Shown here: piece by piece, positions 18,811 through 30,317 of the stretch
Layout of the letters: every line of letters begins with the position of its first letter
How positions within the stretch are numbered: the stretch's first letter is position 1
Source: Halomonas alkalisoli
GTDB taxonomy: Bacteria > Pseudomonadota > Gammaproteobacteria > Pseudomonadales > Halomonadaceae
Direction of reading: 5' to 3'
Length of the DNA stretch: 64,000 nucleotides
Assembly (NCBI RefSeq): GCF_021412585.1
Contig: NZ_JAKCMI010000023.1
Coordinates: 62,001-126,000, forward strand
Notes under the pieces: model-generated
Seen by the model: the letters and a program-made list of their open reading frames with translations, nothing else
Told to the model about the DNA's origin: nothing
Databases searched by the model: none
Made by a program: the position numbers and the translations under genes

Positions 18811-19521
18811 ATGTCCATGCTTCAGGTATCCATTTACCGCTACAATCCGGAAACCGACTCCGCGCCCTACATGCAGGAGTACCAGGTGGACACTCAGGGC
18901 CGCGACCTGATGGTCCTGAACATTCTGGAGATGCTCAAGGCCGAAGACACCACCCTGGCCTATCGTCGTAGCTGCCGCGAAGGCGTGTGCGGCTCCGACG
19001 GCATGAACATGAACGGCAAGAACGGCCTGGCCTGTATCACCTCGCTGTCCGATGTGGTCAAGAATAACAAGCTGGTGCTGCGACCGCTGCCGGGCCTGCC
19101 CGTGGTGCGTGACCTGGCGGTCGACATGGGGCTGTTCTACAAGCAGTACGAGCGCATCCAGCCCTACCTGCAGAACGACGAGCCGGCGCCCGCCATCGAG
19201 CGCCTGCAGTCGCCGGAAGAGCGCGACAAGCTCGACGGCCTCTACGAATGCATCCTGTGCGCCTGCTGTTCGACTGCCTGCCCGTCGTTCTGGTGGAACC
19301 CGGACAAGTTCGTCGGCCCGGCGGGGCTGCTGCAGTCTTACCGTTTCCTGGCCGACTCGCGGGATACCGCCACCCAGGCGCGCCTCGCCGAGCTGCAGGA
19401 TCCGTTCAGCGTATTTCGTTGCCGCGGCATCATGAACTGTGTGGCGGTGTGCCCCAAGGGGCTCAACCCGACACGTGCCATTGGCAAGATCCGTGACATG
19501 CTGCTCGCGAATGCCACTTAA
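18811..19521 (+). CDS. sdhB: Succinate dehydrogenase iron-sulfur subunit
   Basis: This subunit (236 residues) carries three Fe-S clusters that pass electrons from FAD to ubiquinone. The [2Fe-2S] cysteines are in SCREGVCGSDGMNMNGKNGLAC; the [4Fe-4S] and [3Fe-4S] ligands are in CILCACCSTACPS and CRGIMNCVAVCPKGLNP. GGGGGAG precedes the ATG, 12 bases after sdhA. It closes the sdh operon; a hairpin-rich spacer of about 250 bases leads to sucA. Confidence 0.98.
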   Translation: MSMLQVSIYRYNPETDSAPYMQEYQVDTQGRDLMVLNILEMLKAEDTTLAYRRSCREGVCGSDGMNMNGKNGLACITSLSDVVKNNKLVLRPLPGLPVVRDLAVDMGLFYKQYERIQPYLQNDEPAPAIERLQSPEERDKLDGLYECILCACCSTACPSFWWNPDKFVGPAGLLQSYRFLADSRDTATQARLAELQDPFSVFRCRGIMNCVAVCPKGLNPTRAIGKIRDMLLANAT

Positions 19522-19562
19522 ATCGTGGCCAAGGGCTTGCTATCATGGCTGCCGGAATCTGG

Positions 19563-19737
19563 CCGCGGCGAGTTGCCGCGGTCGTTTCCCGCGCAGCAGG
19601 TCAAGAGCCGGTGCCATAGGTACCGGCTCTTGACCATGGATTTCAGGGATTCCGGCCTGGCGGCCGGAACCGCCGGGTAAGGAAGACGCCCTTCCGGCAG
19701 GGCACCAGCCAAGCCGTCACGGCTGGCCCGTGACGGC
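19563..19737 (+). promoter_or_regulatory. Hairpin-rich sdhB-sucA spacer, possible structured sucA leader
   Basis: Four perfect hairpins follow each other. Stem 1 is 19563-19569 with 19575-19581 (7 bp, 5-base loop). Stem 2 is 19601-19612 with 19622-19633 (12 bp, 9-base loop). Stem 3 is 19650-19657 with 19662-19669 (8 bp, TGGC loop). Stem 4 is 19713-19722 with 19728-19737 (10 bp, 5-base loop). None has a T-tail, so simple termination is not obvious. Candidate structured RNAs upstream of sucA are known in other proteobacteria; whether this is one of them is undetermined. It may instead be an RNA-processing or stability region. Confidence 0.55.
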
Positions 19738-19773
19738 GCCGACAACACCCCATCAGTGTAGGGTGACCGAGAG

Positions 19774-22605
19774 ATGCAACAAGGCATAATGGAGTTGATG
19801 TGGAACAGCTCCCACGTGAGCGGCAGCAACGTTCACTATGTGGAAGCGCTCTACGAGCAATACCTCGCCGACCCAGGTTCCGTCCCCGAAGAGTGGCGAA
19901 CCTACTTCGACCAGCTGCCCAGTGCGGAAGGCGGCTCTACCCACGACGTCCCCCTCAGTCCCATCCGCGATCAGTTCGAGCAGTTGGGGCGTGCACGCCG
20001 AACGACAGCGGTCGCCGCCGCCGACAGCGGCGAGAGCAGGAAGCAGGTCAAGGTCCTTCAGCTGATCAACGCCTATCGCTTCCGGGGCCACCAGAAGGCC
20101 GATATCGATCCGCTCGACCTGCGTAGCCCGATACCGGTTCCCGACCTGGACCTCTCCTTCCATCAGCTTTCCAAGGCCGACCTGGATACCGAGTTCCAGA
20201 CCGGTTCCTTCTTCATGGGCCTGGACACGGCACCGCTGCGCGAGATCGTCGAGGCGCTGGAGCAGACCTACTGCCGCTCCATCGGCTGCGAGGTCATGCA
20301 CATCGTCGATACCGAGGAGAAGCGCTGGCTTCAGCAGCGGTTCGAGTCGGTGCGTTCGTCGCCCAAGTACAGCGATGAGGTGCGCAAGCATCTGCTGGAA
20401 CGCCTGACCGCTGCCGAGGGGCTGGAGAACTACCTGGCGTCCAAGTATCCGGGCACCAAGCGCTTCGGCCTGGAAGGTGGCGAATCCTTCATTCCGATGA
20501 TGGACGAGCTGATCCAGCGAGGAGGCGGCTACGGTGTCAAGGAAGTGGTCATCGGCATGGCCCACCGCGGACGTCTCAACCTGCTGGTCAATATCCTCGG
20601 CAAGAACCCGTCGGAGCTGATCGACGAGTTCGACGGCAAGAAGATCATCGAGCGCGGCTCCGGTGACGTCAAGTACCACCAGGGCTTCAGCTCCAACGTG
20701 ATGACACCGGGTGGCGAAGTCCACCTGGCCTTGGCCTTCAATCCCTCCCACCTGGAGATCGTCTCTCCCGTGGTCGAGGGCTCCGTGCGGGCGCGCCAGG
20801 ACCGTCGTGACGACCTGGAAGGCACCAAGGTACTGCCGATCAACATCCATGGTGATGCGGCCTTCGCCGGTCAGGGCGTGGTCATGGAGACGTTCCAGAT
20901 GTCCCAGACCCGTGCCTACAAGACCGGTGGGACGATTCATATCGTCATCAACAACCAGGTCGGCTTCACCACCTCGCATCCGCAGGACACGCGCTCTACC
21001 GAGTACTGCACCGACATCGCCAAGATGGTTCAGGCACCGATCTTCCACGTCAACGGCGACGATCCGGATGCCGTGCTGCATGCGACACAGGTGGCGCTGG
21101 ACTACCGTCAGCAGTTCAAGAAGGACGTGGTCATCGACCTGGTCTGCTATCGCCGCCGGGGCCACAACGAGGCCGACGAGCCTTCCGGCACCCAGCCGAT
21201 GATGTACCGCAAGATCAAGGACCACCCGTCGTCGCGTACCCTCTACGCCCAGCGCCTGGTGGAGCAGGGCGTGCTCTCCGAGGAAGACGCCAAGGCGATG
21301 ATCGAGACCTATCGCGAGGATCTGATGGCCGGCAACCATGTGGCCAACGCCCTGGTGCAGCAGCCCAACACCTCGCTGTTCGTCGACTGGCATCCCTACC
21401 TGGGCCACGAGTGGAGCGGTCATGCCGAGACCGGGGTCGAGATGAAGCGCCTCCAGCGCCTGGCCGCGCGGATGTGCGAGATTCCCGACGGCGTCGAGGT
21501 GCAGCGCCAGGTGGCCAAGATCTACGAAGACCGCCGCAAGATGCAGGCCGGCGGACTGGGCCTGAACTGGGGGTTCGCAGAGACCCTGGCCTATGCCACC
21601 CTGCTCGACGAGGGCCATGCGGTGCGCATCACCGGCCAGGACGTGGGACGTGGCACCTTCTCCCACCGCCACGCGGTGGTACACAACCAGAAGGACGGCA
21701 GCGTCCATGTGCCGCTGCAGCACATGGCCGATGGCCAGCCGCGCTTCACCATCCACGACTCCTTCCTCTCCGAGGAGGCCGTGCTGGCGTTCGAGTATGG
21801 CTATGCGACAACGGCGCCCAACGACCTGGTGATCTGGGAAGCGCAGTTCGGCGACTTCTTCAACGGCGCCCAGGTGGTGGTCGATCAGTTCATCTCCTCC
21901 GGCGAGACCAAGTGGGGGCGTCTGTGCGGCCTGACCATGCTGCTGCCCCACGGCTATGAGGGGCAGGGCCCGGAACACTCCTCCGCGCGCCTCGAGCGCT
22001 TCCTGCAGATGTGCGCCGAGCACAACATGCAGGTCTGTGTGCCGACCACGCCGGCGCAGATCTTCCATCTGCTGCGTCGCCAGGTGATCCGCAAGCTGAG
22101 AAAGCCGCTGGTGGTGATGACGCCCAAGAGCCTGCTGCGTCACAAGGAGGCTACTTCCAGCCTGGAAGACCTCGCCAATGGCCACTTCCACATGGTGCTG
22201 CCGGACCAGGGCAATCTTGCTGCCCAGCGGGTCAAGCGCGTCATCATGTGCGCAGGCAAGGTCTACTACGACCTGGCGGCCTGGCGTGAAGAGAACGAGC
22301 GTGTCGATACCGCTATCCTGCGTATCGAGCAGCTCTACCCCTTCCCCAAGGAGGAGCTCTTCGAGGCGCTCAAGGATTACGTCAACCTCGAGTCGGTGGT
22401 GTGGTGTCAGGAAGAGCCGCTCAACCAGGGAGCCTGGTACTCGAGCCAGCACCATATGCGGGCCGTGGCCGACATGCTCAAGGACGGCCTGGGTGGCCAA
22501 CTGAAGTTTGCCGGTCGCCCGGCATCGGCGGCACCCGCCGCGGGCTATATGTCCGTGCATACCGAACAGCAGCGCCAGCTGGTCGAAGACGCCTTCACCA
22601 TCTAA
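19774..22605 (+). CDS. sucA: 2-oxoglutarate dehydrogenase E1 component
   Basis: This thiamine-diphosphate-dependent decarboxylase of the 2-oxoglutarate dehydrogenase complex has 943 residues. The N-terminal segment (SSHVSGSNVHYVEALYEQYLADPGSVPEEWR) is the E2-binding tail of OdhA/SucA proteins. The cofactor region has GMAHRGRLNLLVNILGK and GDAAFAGQGVVMET. The C-terminal transketolase-like domain includes SHRHAVVHNQKDG and LLPHGYEGQGPEHSSARLERFLQ. The length fits E. coli SucA (about 933). It is followed by sucB after 42 bases. Confidence 0.98.
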   Translation: MQQGIMELMWNSSHVSGSNVHYVEALYEQYLADPGSVPEEWRTYFDQLPSAEGGSTHDVPLSPIRDQFEQLGRARRTTAVAAADSGESRKQVKVLQLINAYRFRGHQKADIDPLDLRSPIPVPDLDLSFHQLSKADLDTEFQTGSFFMGLDTAPLREIVEALEQTYCRSIGCEVMHIVDTEEKRWLQQRFESVRSSPKYSDEVRKHLLERLTAAEGLENYLASKYPGTKRFGLEGGESFIPMMDELIQRGGGYGVKEVVIGMAHRGRLNLLVNILGKNPSELIDEFDGKKIIERGSGDVKYHQGFSSNVMTPGGEVHLALAFNPSHLEIVSPVVEGSVRARQDRRDDLEGTKVLPINIHGDAAFAGQGVVMETFQMSQTRAYKTGGTIHIVINNQVGFTTSHPQDTRSTEYCTDIAKMVQAPIFHVNGDDPDAVLHATQVALDYRQQFKKDVVIDLVCYRRRGHNEADEPSGTQPMMYRKIKDHPSSRTLYAQRLVEQGVLSEEDAKAMIETYREDLMAGNHVANALVQQPNTSLFVDWHPYLGHEWSGHAETGVEMKRLQRLAARMCEIPDGVEVQRQVAKIYEDRRKMQAGGLGLNWGFAETLAYATLLDEGHAVRITGQDVGRGTFSHRHAVVHNQKDGSVHVPLQHMADGQPRFTIHDSFLSEEAVLAFEYGYATTAPNDLVIWEAQFGDFFNGAQVVVDQFISSGETKWGRLCGLTMLLPHGYEGQGPEHSSARLERFLQMCAEHNMQVCVPTTPAQIFHLLRRQVIRKLRKPLVVMTPKSLLRHKEATSSLEDLANGHFHMVLPDQGNLAAQRVKRVIMCAGKVYYDLAAWREENERVDTAILRIEQLYPFPKEELFEALKDYVNLESVVWCQEEPLNQGAWYSSQHHMRAVADMLKDGLGGQLKFAGRPASAAPAAGYMSVHTEQQRQLVEDAFTI

Positions 22606-22647
22606 GGCGATTCACCAGAACGAGAGAGATCACACAAGGGAAACGAC

Positions 22648-25706
<3,059 letters not shown>

Positions 25707-25753
25707 GCCAGCTCGCGCGTAGCTCAACAACAACACGGATTAGGCAACAACAA

Positions 25754-25803
25754 GCGTCACCCACGCGGGTGGCGCGTCGTACCCGGCCATGTATCGGGTA
25801 CGA
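25754..25803 (+). promoter_or_regulatory. Two-hairpin element in the lpd-sucC spacer
   Basis: Two adjacent hairpins lie 80-130 bases before sucC. One is a 9-bp stem with one G-T pair (25754-25762 with 25767-25775, loop ACGC). The other is a perfect 9-bp stem (25777-25785 with 25795-25803) with a 9-base loop. They have no T-tail. Structured candidate RNAs upstream of sucC have been proposed in pseudomonads. I cannot verify that this is the same motif, so the role (leader, attenuator or processing site) is open. Confidence 0.5.
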
Positions 25804-25885
25804 ACGGGGGTAGCCCGGGATAGATCGCATTCGGCGGTATCTCGCGGTTGCCGTTCGAGTCACATGCAACCAATGGCATGAATCG

Positions 25886-27052
25886 ATGAACCTTCACGAA
25901 TATCAAGGCAAGCAGCTGTTTGCCGACTATGGTCTTCCGGTATCCAAGGGCTTCGCAGTCGACACACCCGAGGAAGCGGCGGAAGCGTGCAAGAAGATCG
26001 GCGGCGAGATGTGGGTCGTCAAGGCCCAGGTCCACGCAGGCGGCCGCGGCAAGGCCGGCGGCGTCAAGCTGATCAAGAGCCCGGAGGAGGCCAAGGCCTT
26101 CGCCGAGCAGTGGCTGGGCAAGAACCTGGTGACCTTCCAGACCGACGAGAAGGGTCAGCCGGTCGCCAAGATCCTGGTCGAGAACTGCACGGATATCGCC
26201 AACGAGCTCTACCTGGGCGCCGTGGTCGACCGCACCACCCGTCGCGTGGTCTTCATGGCCTCTACCGAGGGTGGCGTCGAGATCGAGAAGGTCGCCGAGG
26301 AAACCCCCGAGAAGATCCTCAAGGCAGAGGTTGATCCGCTGGTCGGCGCTCAGCCCTACCAGGCGCGTGAGCTGGCCTTCGCCCTGGGCCTCAAGGGCGA
26401 TCAGGTCAAGCAGTTCACCAAGATCTTCCTGGGCCTCTCCCGCCTGTTCCACGAGAAGGATCTGGCGCTGCTCGAGATCAACCCGCTGGTGATCACCAGC
26501 GAAGGCAACCTGCACTGCCTGGATGCCAAGCTCGGCCTGGACAGCAACGCGCTGTATCGTCATCCGGACCTGCAGGCCATGCGCGATCCGTCTCAGGAAG
26601 ACGAGCGCGAAGCCGAAGCCGCCGCCTGGGACCTCAACTACGTTGCCCTGGAAGGCAACATCGGTTGCATGGTCAACGGCGCCGGCCTGGCCATGGGCAC
26701 CATGGACATCATCAAGCTCAGCGGTGGCCAGCCGGCGAACTTCCTCGACGTGGGCGGCGGTGCGACCAAGGAGCGTGTGGCGGAAGCCTTCAAGCTCATC
26801 CTCTCCGACGATTCGGTGAAGGCCGTGCTGGTCAACATCTTCGGCGGCATCGTGCGTTGCGACATGATCGCCGAGGGCATCATCGGTGCCGTCGAACAGG
26901 TCGGCGTCAACGTGCCGGTGGTGGTGCGCCTTGAAGGGAACAACGCCGAGCTGGGTGCCGAGAAACTGGCCTCCAGCGGTCTGAACATCATCGCTGCTAC
27001 CAGCCTGACTGACGCGGCACAGCAGGTCGTCAACGCGGCGGAGGGCAAGTAA
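25886..27052 (+). CDS. sucC: Succinyl-CoA synthetase beta subunit
   Basis: This 388-residue subunit forms the ATP-grasp nucleotide-binding half of succinyl-CoA synthetase, which makes ATP or GTP from succinyl-CoA. It begins [22 protein letters not shown]. Further signatures are [18 protein letters not shown], the metal-site motif [10 protein letters not shown] and the C-terminal [19 protein letters not shown] with [16 protein letters not shown]. Its stop codon overlaps the sucD start by one base. Confidence 0.98.
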   Translation: MNLHEYQGKQLFADYGLPVSKGFAVDTPEEAAEACKKIGGEMWVVKAQVHAGGRGKAGGVKLIKSPEEAKAFAEQWLGKNLVTFQTDEKGQPVAKILVENCTDIANELYLGAVVDRTTRRVVFMASTEGGVEIEKVAEETPEKILKAEVDPLVGAQPYQARELAFALGLKGDQVKQFTKIFLGLSRLFHEKDLALLEINPLVITSEGNLHCLDAKLGLDSNALYRHPDLQAMRDPSQEDEREAEAAAWDLNYVALEGNIGCMVNGAGLAMGTMDIIKLSGGQPANFLDVGGGATKERVAEAFKLILSDDSVKAVLVNIFGGIVRCDMIAEGIIGAVEQVGVNVPVVVRLEGNNAELGAEKLASSGLNIIAATSLTDAAQQVVNAAEGK

Positions 27053-27924
27053 TGAGCATCCTGATCGACAAGAACACCAAGGTCATCTGCCAGGGCTTCA
27101 CCGGTGGCCAGGGGACCTTCCATTCCGAGCAGGCCCTTGCCTACGGCACCAAGATGGTCGGTGGCGTGACCCCGGGCAAGGGCGGCCAGGAGCACCTGGG
27201 TCTGCCGGTGTTCAATACCGTCAAGGAAGCGGTCGAGAAGACCGGCGCCGAGGCCAGCGTGATCTACGTGCCGGCCCCGTTCTGCAAGGACTCGATCCTG
27301 GAAGCCGCCAATGCCGGCATCAAGCTGATCGTCTGCATCACCGAGGGCATCCCGACCCTGGACATGCTCGACGTCAAGGTGAAGTGCGACGAACTGGGCG
27401 TGCGGCTGATCGGCCCCAACTGCCCCGGCGTGATCACCCCGGGCGAGTGCAAGATCGGCATCATGCCGGGTCATATCCACCAGCCTGGCCGCGTCGGTAT
27501 CGTCTCGCGCTCCGGCACCCTGACCTATGAAGCCGTCAAGCAGACCACCGATCACGGCTTCGGCCAGTCCACCTGCGTGGGCATCGGCGGCGACCCGATC
27601 CCGGGCTCCAACTTCATCGACATCCTCGAGCTGTTCGAGAAGGACCCGAAGACCGAAGCCATCGTCATGATCGGCGAGATCGGCGGCACCGCCGAGGAAG
27701 AGGCGGCGGCCTACATCAAGGCCAACGTCTCCAAGCCGGTGGTATCCTACATTGCCGGCGTCACCGCGCCTCCGGGCAAGCGCATGGGCCATGCCGGTGC
27801 CATCATCTCCGGTGGCAAGGGTACTGCGGACGAGAAGTTCGCCGCCCTGGAAGACGCCGGTGTACGCACCGTGCGTTCCCTGGCCGAGATCGGCGATGCG
27901 CTGAAGGATGTCACCGGCTGGTAA
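27052..27924 (+). CDS. sucD: Succinyl-CoA synthetase alpha subunit
   Basis: This is the CoA-binding subunit of 290 residues that carries the phosphohistidine. The CoA fold starts with [41 protein letters not shown] is present, and the phosphorylated histidine is in the [17 protein letters not shown] motif. It is coupled to sucC and followed by a UUCG-loop terminator that ends the TCA cluster. Confidence 0.98.
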   Translation: MSILIDKNTKVICQGFTGGQGTFHSEQALAYGTKMVGGVTPGKGGQEHLGLPVFNTVKEAVEKTGAEASVIYVPAPFCKDSILEAANAGIKLIVCITEGIPTLDMLDVKVKCDELGVRLIGPNCPGVITPGECKIGIMPGHIHQPGRVGIVSRSGTLTYEAVKQTTDHGFGQSTCVGIGGDPIPGSNFIDILELFEKDPKTEAIVMIGEIGGTAEEEAAAYIKANVSKPVVSYIAGVTAPPGKRMGHAGAIISGGKGTADEKFAALEDAGVRTVRSLAEIGDALKDVTGW

Positions 27925-27952
27925 GCCGATGAGACCCTTCGGGCAGATGGAG

Positions 27953-27976
27953 AGGGCACCTTCGGGTGCCCTTTCT
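27953..27976 (+). terminator. Intrinsic terminator after sucD
   Basis: An 8-bp perfect stem (27953-27960 with 27965-27972) is closed by a TTCG tetraloop and followed by TTCT. Confidence 0.85.
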
Positions 27977-28028
27977 GCTGTCTCTGGTACCGAGCCGGGG
28001 GCCGGCTCTCACCAGCCCTGATGGGATC

Positions 28029-29906
28029 CTAGGCGAGCACGTCGTCGATCGCGGTGTCGCCGAGGCCCAGCAGCTGCATCTGGAGGTCGCTGCCTCCGGA
28101 CGCGGCCGTCATGTTGTCGGGCAGCGATGCCTCGTCACCGTAGGCCTTGTAGGCGAAGCGCCAGGCCTCGCCGGGCTCCAGCGTCTGCGGCGCGTCGTCG
28201 GTGACGCGGTAATCTCCGTCGTCCCCAATGACCTCGCCGTTCCACAGGGTGTCGATGTCGGCGGCCAGGTCGAAGCGGACCTCGGGGTCGATGATGTCGC
28301 TATCCGAGGCGTTCTCGACGAAGATCTCGGCGACATGGCCGATCGACCAGCGGCTGGTGACATTGCCAGTGACGACGAGGTCCGTGTCGTCGTCGATCAG
28401 GCCCGGCAGCATGCCATCGCCATCGAGGATCTCTTCGGGAGAGGGCATCTCGAGCGGCTCGCCCTGGAAGGCGTTGCCCGAGGCGAGGTGCAGCGTGGTG
28501 CCATCGCCGAAGACCGCGTACTGCATATCGACCAGCGTGTCGACACTGCCCTTGCCCTCGATCACGACATGATCGGCGGCGAAGGTGATGTCGTAGTGGC
28601 CGTAGTCCTGCGTATAGCGGGCGGTGTCGGTTCCTCCGCCACCGTCGAGCCGATTGTCGCCGCCGTACCATTCACCACCGGGGGCGCCCTGGAGGATGTC
28701 GTTGCCATCGCCGCCGACCAGGGTGTCGTGGCCCAGGCCGCCGTAGAGGAAGACGCCATCGTCCGAGCCCTGGAGGTCGTCGTCGCGACGTGAGCCGATG
28801 ACATAGTCGAAGACCACCTCATTAGCCTCGGCATCGGTGATGGCGCCGAAGCTTTCGCCACCCTCATTGATCCAGAGCGTCGGTGACAGATCGTCGGTAT
28901 CCGGGTCGCGAATCGACCGCTCGACCCGCACGCTGTTGTCGTGATCGAGGCCACCGTGGAAGTTGATGTCGCGGTCGGTGGTGGCGACTTCGATATCGTT
29001 GCCCACCGACGAGCGCCAGGAGTCGAACAGCAGGCCATGGCGCATGCCGCTATCCTCGAGCCCGTTGAAGGAGCCGTCGTAGCTCTCCCGCAGCTCATAG
29101 GCATAGCCGTTGCCGCCACTGCCCTTGTTGAAGGCGCCATGCGTCTGCAGGTCGGCGGCCTCGATATCGAGCGACCGGGCGAAATGGAAGGCCTTGGAGG
29201 GGCCGTCGAGGACCTGGATATCGGCCAACTGGGCGCCGGCCGTACCGTCGAGGACGACGGCCTGGTAGCCCGTCAGCTCCTCGCGGGTGTTCTCGAAGGC
29301 ACCGCTGTCGGACGTGCCCAGCTCGAAGTCGAGACTAAAGCCGGACAGGGTAACGCCGTCGGCCGTGTCGAGACGCTCGACCTGCGTCTTGCCGCCCTCG
29401 AAATCGAAGTGCAGGCCACGGTCGAGGGTGACCGCGTCGCCGTCCACGGCCTCCACCTTGGCCATGCTGGTACGCAGCTCGGCATACTGCACCTTGCGCC
29501 AGGAAGTATCGCCGATCTCGTCGAAAAGAGCGGCATCGTTATCCTGCCAGATGCGGATGCTGTCCCCCGGTTTCAGGTCGTGACTTCCGTCGAGGGTCAG
29601 CTTGTGGGCGCCCTCGGAATGGTCCCGTGACAGCTGCCCGATGTGCTCTCGTTCGCTACCGTCGACCCGGATGGCATGGTCGTCGTTGCGCGCGAGTGCC
29701 GTGTCACTGAAGGTGAGCGTGGTCTGGTCGGATCCCGCTCCGATCAACGAGATGTCGGAGCGTGTGATGACGATGGCGTCATCCAGAAGGTACCGCCCGG
29801 CCTCGAGTTCGAGGGTGGCGCCTGGAGGGGCGCTGTTGATCAATTCCTCGAGTTCCCTGGCGGGGGTGCCGGTGCCAATACGGATAAAATCGTTCTGCGC
29901 GCTCAT
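28029..29906 (-). CDS. Probable type I-secreted beta-helix/RTX/CBM2-like protein
   Basis: This 625-residue acidic protein has no N-terminal signal peptide. The first part (about 1-380) has the repetitive pattern of a right-handed parallel beta-helix, with short strands punctuated by LDGS, VTLSGFSLDF and ADIQVLDG-type turns. At about 385-425 come RTX-like calcium repeats (GGLGHDTLVGGDGNDILQG, then GGDNRLDGGGGTD). Residues from about 495 (VTSRWSIGHVAEIFVENASD, then LWNGEVIGDDGDY) resemble a CBM2-type glycan-binding module. A T1SS exporter is divergently encoded, so it is the likely cargo. The ATG at 29906 has GGAGAA seven bases upstream. The AlgE DPHE motif was not seen, so the enzymatic activity is unknown. 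Confidence 0.82.
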   Translation of the reverse strand: MSAQNDFIRIGTGTPARELEELINSAPPGATLELEAGRYLLDDAIVITRSDISLIGAGSDQTTLTFSDTALARNDDHAIRVDGSEREHIGQLSRDHSEGAHKLTLDGSHDLKPGDSIRIWQDNDAALFDEIGDTSWRKVQYAELRTSMAKVEAVDGDAVTLDRGLHFDFEGGKTQVERLDTADGVTLSGFSLDFELGTSDSGAFENTREELTGYQAVVLDGTAGAQLADIQVLDGPSKAFHFARSLDIEAADLQTHGAFNKGSGGNGYAYELRESYDGSFNGLEDSGMRHGLLFDSWRSSVGNDIEVATTDRDINFHGGLDHDNSVRVERSIRDPDTDDLSPTLWINEGGESFGAITDAEANEVVFDYVIGSRRDDDLQGSDDGVFLYGGLGHDTLVGGDGNDILQGAPGGEWYGGDNRLDGGGGTDTARYTQDYGHYDITFAADHVVIEGKGSVDTLVDMQYAVFGDGTTLHLASGNAFQGEPLEMPSPEEILDGDGMLPGLIDDDTDLVVTGNVTSRWSIGHVAEIFVENASDSDIIDPEVRFDLAADIDTLWNGEVIGDDGDYRVTDDAPQTLEPGEAWRFAYKAYGDEASLPDNMTAASGGSDLQMQLLGLGDTAIDDVLA

Positions 29907-30317
29907 GCAGTTTCTCCGGGAATCAATGGTCACGACAGCGGGGCATCGTTACCGAAGGCGATGCGATGTCCGAGTGCCGGTCAGGGCGAGAGGGGGATGC
30001 TAAAGGTCGAAAAGCGTGCCGTACAGCGGGTACCTGGATCGTTGTCGACGGTGGCAATGGGCCCTGTTACCGGGCCGAAACGTCGGGCGAGGGTGCTATT
30101 CATTCACACGGCTTTGATTTTCCTTTCGTTTTATAACGTAGCAAGGACGGGCCATGAAGGCTCAGGGAAAATGCTTGAACAAGACGATTACAAAAGGCCC
30201 ATAAAAGTAATCATTAAGTATCAGCTTGGCTGGTACTCTGGCGCCCCGTGAGGCGGGCATGACGGGGTCTGGCTCGTTGTGATCGCGTCCTTCCGCCTAC
30301 GACTCCAAGGGTGTGCC
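29907..30317. other. Divergent intergenic region of the type I secretion locus
   Basis: These 411 bases separate the putative cargo gene from the exporter operon and must contain both promoters. The middle is AT-richer than the flanks. I could not find a well-spaced -35/-10 pair, so regulation may need an activator. No gene is supported. Confidence 0.5.

Noticed and set aside
19753..22560. 935-codon open frame antisense to sucA
   Set aside because: It mirrors sucA codon for codon, has low-information His/Gly/Leu/Val-rich composition and no domain. Long antisense frames are expected in GC-rich genes.
28029..29906. Alginate C5-epimerase (AlgE-type) assignment for the secreted protein
   Set aside because: The beta-helix and RTX elements fit in outline, but the catalytic DPHE motif and the R-module arrangement were not seen.
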